From Neurospora tetrasperma FGSC 2508 (lineage: Eukaryota; Ascomycota; Sordariomycetes; Sordariales; Sordariaceae): DNA of 64,000 nucleotides. This document shows positions 12,230-25,039 of this stretch, one piece after another (within the stretch, counting starts at the first letter, position 1; each line of letters opens with the position of its first letter). The translations under genes and the position numbers were made by a program. The notes under the pieces were generated by a model that was not told where the DNA came from, searched no databases, and worked only from the letters and a program-made list of their open reading frames with translations. The DNA is taken from positions 310,001 to 374,000 of the forward strand of contig NW_009799179.1 in the NCBI RefSeq assembly GCF_000213175.1. The letters run 5' to 3'.

Positions 12230-12935
12230 AAGTTTACGGCATAGAGGTGTGACTGTGACTGTGACTGGATTTTCGCTATTGTTGGGGTTTAAGGGAAAAC
12301 TTGTTCAGCTCTTTTTTTTTTTTCTTGGCTTCTGATTTTTGTGATTTGTTATGAACGGGTGTCTTGTTTCCATCCAAAATAGGGCGTTGTATGGGTTGAT
12401 TGATAACTTGATTTTGGGGTTTTTTATGACTTGGTGTTGAGTAGTGAAAATTGTGTGGGCAAAAATGTGAAGTTGGTTTGAAGTGAAGTGAGGTTCGAAT
12501 AAACTTGCGCTTTGTAGTTGTTCTGGTCTAATTACCTGTAATTGAGTCGATGGTGAGGACTGAGTAAGTATGAACATAGCTGTTTCTGGAGTTCCAACAT
12601 TGGTGAAGTTGATTTCAAGTTGCAGAGAAGTGTTTTTGCAACTGCAATCAGACGGCAGACTACCTTTTGACTTGAAAATTTCAGCCAAGTTCATTGGATC
12701 AAGAAGCATCGCCCACATTTCATTTCATCACAACAAATCTACCAGATGTCAGTCATATAAACCCTCTAAATCTCTTACTAAAAATACAGGCTGATATTTT
12801 CAATCCCACACACCAATCTAACTAACCCCTATTTTCTAGAGTTACAAAGAGTTCATCATACCCATCTATGACACGTACACACACATATACTCCCCATCCC
12901 TCCCATTCCTGAACCCCACGGACCTCATACCTGAC
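12230..12935. other. Convergent 3' region, MCM7 / DAP3
   Basis: About 700 bp between two convergent genes; T-rich near 12305-12330 and A/T-rich elsewhere. It presumably contains both 3' UTRs and polyadenylation signals. No gene seen. Confidence 0.6.
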
Positions 12936-14423
12936 TCAAGCCTTCATAGTCAAAAGCGAAGCCCTCTCCATCTCGCCCACCACGCCATTCCCGCTCAACG
13001 TCCACTTCTCACTCACCATGCTCTCATCCACCCTCTTCTTCAACATGCCACTCGCAGCCCAGTACTCCAACAGACCGCGCGCCTCCACCTTGCTCACGCC
13101 CTTGAGCCTCAGAATCTCCACGCTCTTCATGACCGCCTCCACGCGATCATCGTACTTCTTGCTATACGGGTCCCTCTTCGGCACCTCCTCCTTTTCGCCC
13201 GCCTTCTCCGCCTCGCGCTGCGCAATCGCCAACTCCATACTCGCGCTCCTCGGCGAGTTTCCGCGCGTCGTAGCGCCGAGAACAGCACCGCCGTTGGGCA
13301 TCACGTGGGCACCTGACAAGCAGTCGGTGAAGAGTTTCACCAAAGCCAAGTCGTGCGAGTGGATCAGCTCAAAGGCCGGGTTGCGGTAGTCCGACACCTT
13401 CATGATGTGGGCGAGGCCGTCGAGCGAGAACAGGATGGGCGGGCGGCCGGGCACGTTCTCGGCGTTGAGTTCGCGCCAGAGAGCCTGGAAGACGGTCCAG
13501 GCGCCGTCGGCTTCCTTGGCGCTGTTGATGAGCTGCAGCAGGGGCGAGTTGACGGGGATGATTTGCGGGAGGTCGGCGTGCGAGTAGACTGTGTTCATGC
13601 GCGACAGGACCTTTTCGTTGGCGCGCTTGAAGGATTGCAGGAGCTTGAGCGTGTAGGTGGGTTGTGTCCAGAGCGGCGAGTTTTCAATGGGCGCATATTC
13701 GGTGACGGCGGTGGTTAGTTCTTGGGCTGTTTTTCAGAACACGGGTCAGTATGTGATAAGGACAATAAGAGAGTAAAGGGGAGGGGAGGTGAGTGACTGA
13801 CCCTCGGGAATGTGCAACACCACCCAGTCGTTCATAAACGCATGCGTCATGGCCTGCAGCAGCAGCAAGCTCTTGCCCGTTATCCTGTTGCCCTCAATGA
13901 CCATGCGGATTGTCTTGCCGTCGGCGCCGGCCGCCTTCATCTTCTTGGTTAGGTCGACCGTCTCCTGGCGGATGAGCACCGAGGGCTGGCGGAAGATGCC
14001 CCAGCACTGCGTGGGCTTGAAGGCCTCCATGGCGCGCAGGGCATCAACCACATCCTCGGGCAGGGCCTTGACGGAGCCGACATTGTCCTGCTTGGCCAGG
14101 TCGTTGGGGCGCAGGGTCTCGAGGCCGGGCACGGGCAGGGCGTTGTTGTTGCTGAGCACAATCTTCTTGCGGTAGGCCTTGCGCTCGCCGGGCTGAGGCG
14201 GCTTGCCCGAGGATACCACGTTCTTCTTTTTGGTCTTCTTGAAGCGCAGCTTCTGGGGGCGGTTGGCGTTCTGTCGGCCTCCCGTGTTGGCGGTGGAAGC
14301 GCCCTTGGTGGCGGCGGTCGCTGTGAAGGTGAGGCTGCCACCGCCGACCTGGAGCATCTGGCGGGGGACCAGGGCCACGGCCGAGGGGCGCACGAGGCAC
14401 CTCAGGCAGTTGGACGCCGACAT
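12936..14423 (-). CDS. dap3: Mitochondrial ribosomal protein mS29 (DAP3)
   Basis: Two exons: 14423-13802 and 13726-12936, 470 aa; the 75-nt intron starts GTCAGT and splits a codon in phase 1. The N-terminus is basic with an amphipathic, import-signal look (MSASNCLRCLVRPSAVALV), then a Lys/Arg-rich stretch. A P-loop GNRITGKS lies at about residues 178-185, then the DAP3 blocks VVLHIPEG, SPLWTQPTYT, GRPPILFSLDGLAHIM and HSHDLALVKLF. Family knowledge: mS29 is a GTP-binding protein of the mitochondrial small subunit (yeast RSM23, human DAP3). It shares a divergent promoter region with RRS1, pairing a mitochondrial and a nucleolar ribosome gene. Strong G+C and dense reverse-strand ORFs in this gene are shadows. 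Confidence 0.92.
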
Positions 14424-15051
14424 GTATGCGGGCGGGTGGTCGGCCGGTCAGACGGTCGGTCGATCGGGCTGCTGTGGGTGGTGTGTGGTGTGGTTGAAAC
14501 ACAGCTGAGCCCGTCAAAGCTACCGGGCAAACAATATCGTCGCAAGTCAACACAAACCGGGACAGGACGGGACGGGAACCTGTGATGCCGCACACGGCAA
14601 GCGGAGCGGGAGCGGGCGCGCGTTGGAAAGTTCGCAAGCTCGGACCAACTTCGACTTGGCGACCCGTCCCTCCAAATTCCCCGGCGCCAAGAAGTTGGCG
14701 GTTTGCCGGTTTGGGGTCTTCCAGCCAATGAGAACATCAGATTGCAATTGACAGCGGTCCCGCACCATCTTCAAGCTCGAATCTGCCGCCTGTCACCGCC
14801 TAAATTTTCAGTAGATCCAGAACCAGCAGCACCTCTCCCGTCCTTCCAGAGAATGTGATCCCCAGTTCTGCCAACTGAAGGACAAAAGATACCCCAAGTC
14901 AACTGTTTGTTTCCATCACCATCAACATCACCAAGGCAGCCTAACGGAATCCCACACGGCGCGCCCATAACAACCAAAAACACCCAGTCATCAACCTGAA
15001 CCAAACCATTTAATCAACCCGCCGCGCCCATTAGACCAAAACACCATCAAA
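14424..15051. promoter_or_regulatory. Divergent promoter region, DAP3 / RRS1
   Basis: 630 bp between the divergent starts. GGTCGGTCGATCG-type words cluster at about 14440-14465 upstream of DAP3, and a CA-rich, AAC-rich leader precedes the RRS1 ATG (14960-15050). No gene seen. Confidence 0.5.
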
Positions 15052-15648
15052 ATGTCCGACGCAACAACCACCACCACCAAACTCCCCGTCACAGTCGACA
15101 AACCCACCCCCTACACCTTCGACCTCGGCCTCCTCCTCGCCAACGACCCCAACCCCCTCCTCCTCGACCGCTCCACTCCACTCGAACCCCAACTCGCCAC
15201 CATCGCCCGCGACGGATGCCAATCCCTCATCAACCAACTCCTCACGGCCTGCCCCATCAGTTCCACCCCCGCCGGCGTCTTACTGTCCCTCCCGCCTCCT
15301 CAAACCCCTCTCCCGCGCGAGAAACCCGTGCCGACGCCCAAGGCCGAAACGAAATGGAGCCAGTTCGCCAAGCGCCGCGGCATCAAGCCCAAGACGCGCG
15401 AGCAGCGACGCAACCTGCAGTATGACGAGACGACCGGAGAATGGGGCCGCAAGTGGGGATACAAGGGCGCCAACAAGGCGGGTGAGGATGCGCCGATTAT
15501 TGAGGTCAAGAAGAGCCAGGAGGAGAAGCGGATGGCGGAGGGGAAGAGTGTGAGGGGGGATAAGAGACGGGAGATTAGAGAGCGGGTGAAGAGGAATGAG
15601 AGGAAGATGAGGGCGAATGAGCGGAGGGAGAGTGGGAGGAAGAAGTAA
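15052..15648 (+). CDS. rrs1: RRS1, ribosome biogenesis factor
   Basis: Intronless ORF of 198 aa. It carries the family core: TPYTFDLGLLLANDPNPL near the N-terminus, the LPREKPVPTPK and ETKWSQFAKRRGIKPK blocks at about residues 83-115, then GEWGRKWGYKGANK, and a strongly basic coiled tail ending GRKK. Known role: with RPF2, RRS1 brings the 5S RNP (5S rRNA, uL5, uL18) into the pre-60S particle in the nucleolus. Length matches fungal RRS1. The ATG at 15052 is preceded by an A-rich context (ATCAAAATG) that suits fungal initiation. There is nothing truncated. Confidence 0.95.
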   Translation: MSDATTTTTKLPVTVDKPTPYTFDLGLLLANDPNPLLLDRSTPLEPQLATIARDGCQSLINQLLTACPISSTPAGVLLSLPPPQTPLPREKPVPTPKAETKWSQFAKRRGIKPKTREQRRNLQYDETTGEWGRKWGYKGANKAGEDAPIIEVKKSQEEKRMAEGKSVRGDKRREIRERVKRNERKMRANERRESGRKK

Positions 15649-17488
15649 AGTGAGTGCCTTTGAACAGTAATGGGGTGCTTGTGCAGAAGGGGGGATATCT
15701 GGAGTTGAGAATGGGGAGGAAACAGGGAGCATGTGGAAGGAAGCATGGAAAGAAGGGAGGGAGGTCATCAAGATGAGTAAAGCAAAGTGATGCGAAGTGA
15801 AGTGAAGTGGTGCTGGCCCGTGTATCAGCATCAGCATCAGCAGGCCTCCCTTCCCTGAGAGGCTACACAAGAAGACAAGACAAGACACAAGACAAGAGGC
15901 TTCGTTGTTCCTTTACCTTATCTACTAGGCATTTTGGGCCTGGGCATTTCGGGCGTTCAAGGTTGTTTATATACTTATTTTACTGTACTACTGGGAGGAT
16001 TCTATCACATTACAAAGACAAAGCTTATTTTCGTAATTCCATTGCTCTGCTTATCGTATGTGTTTATGCTTAACAGAAACGCTCATGGGTCCCTTGGTAA
16101 TGAGTCTTCTTCTTTCTTCTTTTCTCTCATCTGTTATCATCACTTTTTTCTTTCTTTCTTTCTGGTTGTTGTTCTTTTTTCTCTTTTTTTCTCTTTTTTT
16201 TCCCCCCTTTTCTTTTCTTTTTCTTTAATCTTGGTATGATGTTAGTTACCACACAATGCCATGGCCACCACCATCTCGACCTATTGTATTTTTACGCATT
16301 CACCTTGTGCGTTGTGAACCGAACAGATTCAATTGCATTCAGTTCGATACAGATCAGTTCAAGTCGATTCCATTCAACTCAATTTACCACCCGCACACCA
16401 CCCACACGTCTAGGTACGATAATATCTCGCTTTACTATGACCCCTCTCTTTTGCCTCTCTCTTCCACTGGATCTTTTCTTTCCTCCAACCCATTCAACAT
16501 GCATGGTATCTACTTCTTTATGTCTCTTTCTCTCTTCACCATCCAATTTACGTCGACTTTTTCTCTTTCTCTTCCTCTGTCCCTTCACTTCGCCAACTTG
16601 ATGTCTCCTTCCTGTCCTGAATTTCTTTCTACTACTTCTTGTTCTTAGCCACCTCCACTCAATCAGTCAGTCTGCTCGCTTTCGGTTGTCCAGAATTTAC
16701 CACACGACACGCGATGTACCAATCACCAAGTTGATTACTTTGCTTTGTTGCTCCAGGTAAAGTGATTATTCCACCTTGATCACTTTCTCTCCTTTCCTTT
16801 TCTCGATTTCATTCTCTGATTTGGTGTGTGTGGTCTAAAGCAACTGTGTGGTGAACGACGACAGACGACGACTTCAACGGTAGGCAACAAGCAGGCAGGC
16901 AGACAGGCAGGCAGGCAATATAAATGGGCAGCATGCAGCAGTGAGCAGACAGAGAGGCAGCAGGCGGCATAGACAGGCAGGCAACGAAAAAGAAAAATGT
17001 AATAATGATGATGATGATGATTTTCAACTAAGCAACAACTGTAACGCGCGGAAGGGGGTATTTCAAAACGCAAAAAAACAAACAAACAAGCCAGCAACCA
17101 AGTTTACAGACAAAAAAGAAAAAAGAAAATGAAAAACATAGAGACAAAAAGGAAATAAGATCCGTAGATAACGATCGCATTGCATTGACTTGTTCTTCTT
17201 CTTCGACTTCTTCCTCTTGACTTCTTCTTCTTCCAACTCAATTTGACCTCGACTTCTTCGACTCAACTTGACTTCTTCTTCCGACTCAACTTGACTGACT
17301 TTATGAGAAAAAAGGAAAAATTCTTGTGGAAACTTGCTGTGTGTCTGTTGGATGGTTGGATGTGTGTGGTAAACATGGTTTGATATGATAGGTAATAACT
17401 ATAACGTTGTTGTTCTTTGGTAGAGTAAACGAGAGATAAGAAAAGAAAAGGAGAAGTTCGTCCACAGCATAAAAGTCGTGTCTTGTGT

Positions 17489-17539
<51 letters not shown>

Positions 17540-17785
17540 CAAAGTTGTGATTTGTGTGTGTGTGTTGGCTCTGTGTTTGAGTGGTCTCAGTACAACTGCG
17601 AGCTGTGAGTTTGGTGCTATTGTCCGTCCCCTCTTTGTCCACAAGAGACTGTGACCGTGCCCTCAACCGACTTATTGGCCTAATGAACCACTCGCAAAAA
17701 CCTCCCCACTGCAAAAAGGTCGACAAACCTTATAAATGAAAGGAGGAAGCGAAGAAAGACCAGATTGTTCAAGCAGCATAGCCCA
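15649..17785. other. Gene-free interval with low-complexity tracts
   Basis: About 2.1 kb between the RRS1 stop and the RhoGAP stop (both 3' ends). It contains pyrimidine-rich runs (about 16105-16230, 16430-16650), AGGC/GGCA repeats (about 16885-16985), an ATG/GAT run (17006-17022), CTTCTT tracts (about 17185-17290) and a long GT microsatellite. No protein-like ORF or RNA gene recognised. Confidence 0.6.
17484..17538 (+). repeat. (GT)n microsatellite
   Basis: About 55 nt of GT repeats with a single interruption (GTATGT) near 17492; a shorter GT run follows at about 17553-17565. It lies in the 3' flank of the RhoGAP gene. Confidence 0.95.
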
Positions 17786-20142
17786 CTAAAACCCCATCGG
17801 CGACAGCGGTTTTATGGGCGAAAGAGCCGGTAGCTCACCCGGTTGTAGTTGTCTCTGATTCGGATGATTTGTTCCTCGCCCATGTGACGTGTCTCGATCA
17901 CTGACCAGCGTAATGGTCGTCGATACCGTTGAGCCCGTGTCGACCACCGCTGTTTGTGTTGTTTCTTGCGCCGTGTTCTTTTTCCTTAGTCGCTGAACCT
18001 GCTGTGGTGGTGCTGGCGACTGTTGCACATTTCCGTTGCGGTGGGCTGGAGGAATGACCTGACCCCCCTGTTGTTGATAAGACGCCTGAACCTGAGACTG
18101 AGTTCTTTGCTCCCTTTCTCGATCTCGGTGTATTGCCCTTTCCCGGTCCTCTTTTTCCTCCCTTTCCCTCAACTCCGTCTCCCGCTTACTCCTGTAGCTC
18201 CTTGGTGGCGGTTGGTCGAATAGCGCATACTCCTCCTCGATGTACTTGGCTTCGTTCTTGCATCCCTTCCAGCAGTCCCTCCAGTCGCATACCAGGAACT
18301 TGAAACAAAAGGCATCGATCTTCATGCATGGCTGGAAGCAAATGCAGAGATTCCGGAAATCCATCTTGTTCTTATCCGAGTGGGCGAGCAGCAGGCTGAG
18401 GTGACATGTAATGGCAAAGAGTAGGTAGTACTTGAAGGGCGAAAGGTTGGAGAGCTCTTCTCTAAGTAACTCGGGCACTTTCTCTGCCCCCGCGCATTCC
18501 TTGGCCACTCTTTCCTGGGCTGCTTTTGGAAATAGTTCGTCGGGTAGTTCGCGGAGCCATGCCTTTAACATTGAGCCGATAATGTTGATGTCGTACAAAT
18601 CTGGTTGTTCGAAAAGGTCCACATCGAGCTCTGCGAAAAGTCAAGTGTTAGAAACCGAGTCACTGACACCAAAGCCTTTGAACACATACCTTCGTCAAAT
18701 TTCCGCTGCCACTTTTTGATTTGCGGTCCACTGCCAGGAACTCGATATAACCCTTCAACATCGCTGCCCTTGTAGTTGAGATAGTCGATCGCTCTCCAGG
18801 GAAATGCCGGCATCCAAAACTCTGTCTTGTCGCGTGAATCCTCCAGCCTTTTCGATATTCGAGTTAACCGCGTCTGCTCAACGAGCGGTAGGTTGATCAC
18901 CTTGAGAACGTAATGCTCGTCGTCTATTACCGGTTCCTTTGGTGCGAACTTGTCTTCCTTTGAACCTCCAAATAACTTCTTGCTGAGAAAGCCGGCGGCC
19001 CTACTTTCTTTTAGTCCGTTAAACAGCGATCCGCCTGCCTCCTTGAGCGACAGGGACTGATTCCTGTTTATGCCGTCAAAGTGCTTGCTTCCTCCCGCCC
19101 TCTCCGCCGAATGGCCTCTTGGTCCGGACACCATCATGTCGCGAAATGTGTGCTCTTGTGATTGTATTGGTGCAGTTCTCGGTGCTGATGTCGCGTACAC
19201 CTTGTCGGGCTCGCCAGCTCTCGCGGGCGCGTACACAGGTTCTCGAGAATATTGATGATTTTCCTTCTCCTTCTCCTTGTGCGATCTTGTGCGACTTATC
19301 AGGGTAAATGGATTGGGTTTGCTCCTTCGGTTATTGTTTGCTGTTTCGTATTCGTTGGATGAGATTAGAGATACTTCAGACTTGCCGGGCAGCGTTGGGC
19401 TCTTCCTTTGCGATGGGTATTCGTTATATGACGGATCTGTGCAAACGGGAACAAGTTAAAATACCGAAGTACATGGGACCAAGAACTGGTATCATCAATG
19501 CGAAGCAACTGTGAACACACCTAGAAGCTTGTGATTGGCATTTGACCCTGAATGGATAGATGGTTCGGTCTCCCTCGACATACCTTCTGTTTGCGGTTCC
19601 AAGAGCTGAGGAGAAATTGCGCGTTCTGACAACCTGCTCGATTTTCCAAAGCTGAAAAAGAAACTCGACTTGGATGACTTGTCCTCGTCGTTTCGGCTAT
19701 GTTTGTGGCCCCGATGATCGGACGATTGCGACGGTGCCGACGTGGAGGTGGTCACGCGTGAATGGTCCTCGGGCGGGACGTCTGGGGATTTCTGCCTTTG
19801 ATACCGTTGGTCTTGGGAAATGGCGACGGCTTCGACGGGTTGCTCGGTTGGGGGTGACGAGGTTCTCGGTGGCTCCCCGGGGTATTCTACCTTTTGAGGG
19901 CCGATCTTGAAAGGGGAACGTGGGGACCTCGGCGATCGCGAGGCCTGCGGAGTCGAGCGCCCGCTGGCCAAACTACCACCACCGCTACCGGTGGCACTGA
20001 CGGCGCTGCTGCTGGGGGCTTGTTGTTGATGATGATGATGATGTTGTTGTTGGGTGGTGTCACCAAGGCGCGGAGAGGTTTCCTTTCCAAGAGTTCCGGA
20101 TTCTGCCAGCGTAAGCGGTTGCGGTACGCCTTTTCGGGCCAT
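17786..20142 (-). CDS. Rho GTPase-activating protein (RhoGAP domain)
   Basis: Three exons: 20142-19521, 19436-18690, 18630-17786; about 737 aa. The ATG at 20142 (MARKGVPQPL) was chosen because the open frame upstream has no ATG. The first half (1-300) is disordered, rich in Ser, Pro, Gln and His, with SP sites. The RhoGAP domain spans about residues 395-600: GLYRVPGSG with the catalytic arginine finger near R439, then KAWLRELPDELF and NLCICFQPCMKID. The last 130 residues begin with a charged helix (ETELREREEKEDRE) and end Pro-rich. RhoGAPs accelerate GTP hydrolysis by Rho/Rac/Cdc42 and so limit polarity signalling; which GTPase this one acts on cannot be read from sequence. Intron 2 has a CTAAC branch site and divides the GAP domain just after KFDE. 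Confidence 0.88.
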
Positions 20143-20831
20143 CTCTTTTCGCTCACTTCTTATTCCAGGTCCAGGCGCGGACAATAGCGACCGACGAGAA
20201 AAGATCGGATCGAAATCGGTTGTCAGGTGTGGCGCCTGTGTTTCAAGGATCGACTAATGGATGCTTTGTCGAACGGAATCCCGATTCGTTTGTTGTCTGG
20301 CGCAGTCAGTTTCCAGGTCAGCAAGTCGGTTTTGTCCGCTGCGGTATCACGTCGAATGTCAGGATTTGCTTTGCAGTTGCAGGGAGGTTAAAATAGACGA
20401 AAGTGGCCGACTGCGACAATGGAGGCAGCGACCCAGCGAGGCACAACCGTCGTCGAGGTAACATGAAAGTGTCAGGTAGGGATGGCGCAGGCTGCACACA
20501 ACCGGGGGGGCGCGCGCGACGGAGCCGAGAGAGAATGATGAGATGGGGATCCAGCAGAGCTGACAGATATGGACCAGGATGGTACAAGTAGGCTGGGGCT
20601 GGGCTGAAGATGTGATGGAGATGTGTGGTGGATGTTGTGGAGGCCAGGCAGAGGAGGATCGGAGGAAGGATGCGCAAAAGCCGGGCAACGGGTATATGCT
20701 GCTATGTATGTATGTATGATGTGACGGGCGGGCGGCGCTGGCTGACCTTTTGGCAAACCAATTGATTTTTGCAACTCGGCGACATCCACCTAGACTAGAG
20801 GTGACCCGGAGTAGTTGTTCGCAGTACTTCT

Positions 20832-20860
20832 TGATGATGATGATGATGATGATGATGATG
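20832..20860 (+). repeat. (GAT)n trinucleotide repeat
   Basis: Nearly ten uninterrupted GAT/TGA units in the RhoGAP upstream region. Confidence 0.9.
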
Positions 20861-21348
20861 ACGAGGCGATGGCATGTAAGGGGTCGGAGATATACTCGAG
20901 CTTGACTATGTATGTACCTATGCGGTTCCGCAGTGTGAAAACAGAACAGCCCGGCTACGTACGAAGAGGGAACAAAGGGATCGTGGACGTGCGCTCTCGC
21001 CTCAATGACGGGACGGTCCTGGAGGAGGGAATCGGGAGGTCGAAGGGTCTGGGATGCGCCGCGATCACTATTCAGTCAGAATTGATGGAGATGGTTTATC
21101 GTATGTGTGTCGGGTCCTGTCTTCTGTGGTCGGGGAGACCGCACCGCCAGCGGGCAGCCCGGTTGCGATTTGATGAGTAGACCTAGGTTCCGTTGGAGAG
21201 GCAGGTCGCCGCCGTCGTGTTGTAGTGTAGTGTATAGTGTAGTGTAGTGTAGTGTTGGAAATGCCAAGGGGTCAAGTTCCTGTTCGGAGGTTTCAGAGCA
21301 AAACTGGACGACGGAATGTCAACCTGGTCGGAGAATGGGTCCGTTCCT

Positions 21349-21358
21349 GCAGCAGCAG

Positions 21359-21396
<38 letters not shown>

Positions 21397-21410
21397 GCGG
21401 GCAGCAGCAC
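21349..21410 (+). repeat. (CAG/CAA)n trinucleotide repeat
   Basis: About 20 units of CAG with CAA variants. One frame reads polyglutamine or polyserine, but no surrounding coding signal supports a protein. Confidence 0.85.
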
Positions 21411-24400
21411 GATGCGTGTGGGAGGGGAGGGGAGGTGGTCGGGCGTGGTCGATTTTGGGCAGGATACTACGAAACCGACGTTGACGGGATGGATGGGGGA
21501 GGTCGGTCGGTTATGGAGCGAGTTAGGTTCCCTGGCTTGGAGTTTCTGTTCTGCAATTCTGGAGTCCAGTCCAGTCCCTTTGCTGGAGTCTGATGAGGAA
21601 CCGAAGGGAGCGGGACCAGGGGGTGTGTGTGGACTTCCCACTTGACGGGATTAGGGAGATGGAGACACGCAGGGCAGGCAATCGGGGCGCCGGGCAGCTT
21701 GACGACGGACGACGCTTTGAGCTTCAGTTTTGCCAGGCGCTGGCTGGTTGGCTGTTGATGGCGATGCTGGTACATAGACAGGTACACTAGGTTAGCGGCC
21801 GGCTCTGTTGATGCTGTACTAACAGCGGAGACTTGTCTTCACGCCGACTGGGCCCGCAGATTGAAGGTAGTCATTGGTACCAGGTCAGCACTTGACAATA
21901 GCAGTATGGATCCCTTTTCTGCACAAATTCTGGCCCAACAGGAACTCAGGTCATCACGCACAGCGGCAGGACAAGCTTTGACTTTCACCTTTTAATTCCA
22001 TTAGGTGCCGGGTTCAACCTGATGTTGGTGTTGGACTTGACGGAAGGACACAAGTTCCAGAAGGGAAACCTGAAACGGCAAGCGAAACTTAGAATACAAC
22101 AACAACAACCGAAGCAACTCAAAGTCACCAAGCAAGGGCAATTCTTGACGCGGACGCTTGCTTGGATTGGCCCATCCCTGTTCCCGTCCTTTGTTCCTTT
22201 GTGTAAACTGAACGCCATGATGGGCCAACTATTAATCTCCATCTCTCTTGTCCGTGATAGTCCGTAATGTCCATGCCAAGAGCATCTCCAATATGGACAC
22301 AGGCTGGGCATTCATCAGCGGGGAAGACGAAGCATACGCTAGAGATACCTGACGGATTTGGGTACAATTGTCTGCATTGGTAGCGGGGTAAACTGCTTTC
22401 GCTTGGAATGGGTAAAGGGCGCGTGTACTGTGTCAGCGCAGTTCAATACAGTAAAGTCCCCTGTCTTTGCAAAAGTTGTTTGAGAAGCCATTTTTCTTGC
22501 ATTTAAAGGGGTATTTGCAGAAGAGGGGGTGAGTGAGCAGACCCTCTGACCAGCAAAAAAGTGGAATAAGTCGCCCGGTCTAGGGGCTCGAAATATCATG
22601 TCCTGACAAAAAGGTACCGCTACCCTTGTACCTATAAATCCGGCTTGACGCCTTACAAGTTACAGTTTGCAATCCCCGTATGGGAACACAATTCCGGTAC
22701 GGGATTTCTTTTCATCTAGTAGCGTTTTTTTGCACAGGACTAGGTTAGCAGAAGCAGGGGACTTTGCTGTAGCGCTGTTTTCCGTTTTCGAGATGGAATT
22801 TGCGGCACGTAGGTACTTATGTCCAGACGGAGGACTCCAATGTCCATCCGGGGCTGTGCTCAATATTCATTCTTACTTCACAAGGTGCTTACCACATCTA
22901 CCTATTCCGTCAAGCAAGCACCAACATCAACAACTGATGCCTATTTGAAAACACGGGTTGGGAAATATCCCGATCCCCTTTTAGTGTATAGTGCTGGTGA
23001 TCGCCCGATGCCCTCATAGATACTGTGCATACACCGCTGGAAACTTGATGAGCGGGAAGCCAGGGCCAGAAATGGGCTAAGGTAAGGTACCGGCAACGGA
23101 TCTTCCTCTGGCTTGACCTGGGCTCCAGCAAACTAATCTCGGACGGGCCTCTTGGCCTGGTTGAGCCGCAAATGATGGCCCTGTGGCCCTACAGTCAGGT
23201 GATTGATGGTGGCGCTCGCTCATCATGACAATTGTACATGTCCAGAGAAAACAAGTGGCACGGAACTCTTGTGATTTCACTCCAGGCTCTTCACCTTTTT
23301 CTGGACGTCTTACCGGCACTCCGGTTGTCCAGACTTGAACAAACCTTACAAAAAATGTTACTATAGCATTGTGCAGTAGCTCATCACCAATGGCGCATAT
23401 ACGCGTAATGTTTCGTTCATCGTCAACTCCAATCAATCGCTTCTTCTTTTTTTTTTTTTTTCTCGGTGTCCCTGTTATGGGTGTTGCTCTCCGTCGGCTG
23501 TCACGGCGTTTGCGAGTCTGGAGGGCCTGGCCGGACTACACCAAGTCCATTTCGGGACTAGCTCCAGGAACACAGCAAGGCCAAGCCCGAAACTGTTGCT
23601 GTCCTTTCTCAATTCTCACTGGTTGCTCAACTGTTCTCTCGTCCCATTTGCTGAACGGCCATGTCTTCCGCGACAAGCGCTGTCTCCAATCCGACAGGAC
23701 GGGTTCAACGTTGCTTCCAGCGCTTCACTGCAACTTTTCTTTTTTTGTCAACTCTGAGCTTTTTTGTTGAATCATATGACGGCATCATGTTGAATATGTG
23801 AATCAAGGGCAAACAAATCGCGTCGAAACATGCCCTACAACTACCTATCAAAAGTCTGGAACTCTACCGGAGACTTGGGCCTTGCTTTCCGGTGGTTTCA
23901 GCCACCACCTCCCGTTCCTGGACTAAAGAGTCTCGATTCACAAGTGACATAGATGCATCACGGCAAGATTCGACCTGGGCAGTCCACGTTGCAAAGTTCA
24001 AAACACCAAGCCAAGACCGGTCACCGAAGGCGTCTCGATCATGATTGCACGAGACCGTGATCTGCTGCAAGGACTACATAGTGTAAAGCTGCACTGCACT
24101 TACCCTGGCTAGATCTCGTAACATTGGACCGCATTCTTTTTTCCGATTTGACGACCGTGGAAGAGTCTGGATGGCCGGACGTTGTTGCGCACTTGCGCCA
24201 GTCATCGACGTTGATGGTCGCAACGTCGCTTCGAGATACGGTATCAAATCGCCTGTGACACCGGTGTGCCCTACCTTCCCCCCATGTAAACGAGAGAGAG
24301 GATACCGATTCGAAGCGCCGGTCAGATTCGTCATCTTGAAGCGCAAATTGGCCGGAGCAGGCATTCCAGAGATTTCCAGTATCTGCCATCGTACGTCAAC

Positions 24401-25039
24401 CAGCTGTTTTCGAGAAACAGGATCGTCACGCCTCATCAGGCTGTTGTGGACAATGTCCCAAGTGGGTGAGGGATGCCTTCAGTTCAATTTGATGGAGAGA
24501 CAAAAGGCCTTCACCCCCCCTGTACGATGAGTGTTCGTATCCTCATCTTCAGCGCCGGTGCACTGTACACTACGCGGTATGACTGCTGCCCAACCTATCA
24601 GCCCTTCATTTAAAAATAATCACGACATTCATGAGATGAAGCTCATTTGCCTCATTTGCACTCGCGAGAGATCCAAAAAATCAAATGACTCTCGCAAATA
24701 CGCGTGTCCCGCCTTTGGGGCATTTGCCAAGGTCACAAGAGATGATGAATTCTCACAATTGTCATTGCGCCTTTCCTCCAAATTGAGCAAGCTGGAGAGG
24801 GCATTTCTTGGCATGGCGTCTAAATGGTGCAGTGGCTGCCAAGTACCGATTACGTAAGTAAGACCTCAGCGTCCATGTCCATGGTGGGGTAGTACCGGCG
24901 GGCAATGAAGGCTGAATCGTTCAATCGTAACTCCGACTTCCGACTTCCGTTTCCACAATGCTGGTTCCTTGAATGCAGCCTAATCCCATCCAAGCTTCCC
25001 ACCCACCGCACCACACATAAAACCCTCAAATTCTCCAAC

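Larger units (their letters stand above)
20143..25039. other. 4.9-kb gene-free interval between divergent genes
   Basis: Region upstream of both RhoGAP (-) and BET2 (+). ORFs are short, with no family resemblance and no shared conserved motif. Visible structure: a GAT trinucleotide run (20832-20860), a TAGTG/AGTGT run (about 21222-21255), a CAG/CAA run (21349-21410), a T run (23446-23462). It probably holds long leaders, promoters or non-coding transcripts, but nothing in the bases proves that. Confidence 0.5.

Noticed and set aside
17301-17726. Minus-strand ORF containing a His-Thr run
   Set aside because: Translation of the GT microsatellite.
20143-20184. N-terminal extension of the RhoGAP
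   Set aside because: The open frame upstream has no ATG; the first codon at 20184 is TTG.
24905-25039. Upstream in-frame ATG of BET2 (45 extra residues)
   Set aside because: The added residues do not resemble the family and the downstream ATG gives a normal-length protein.
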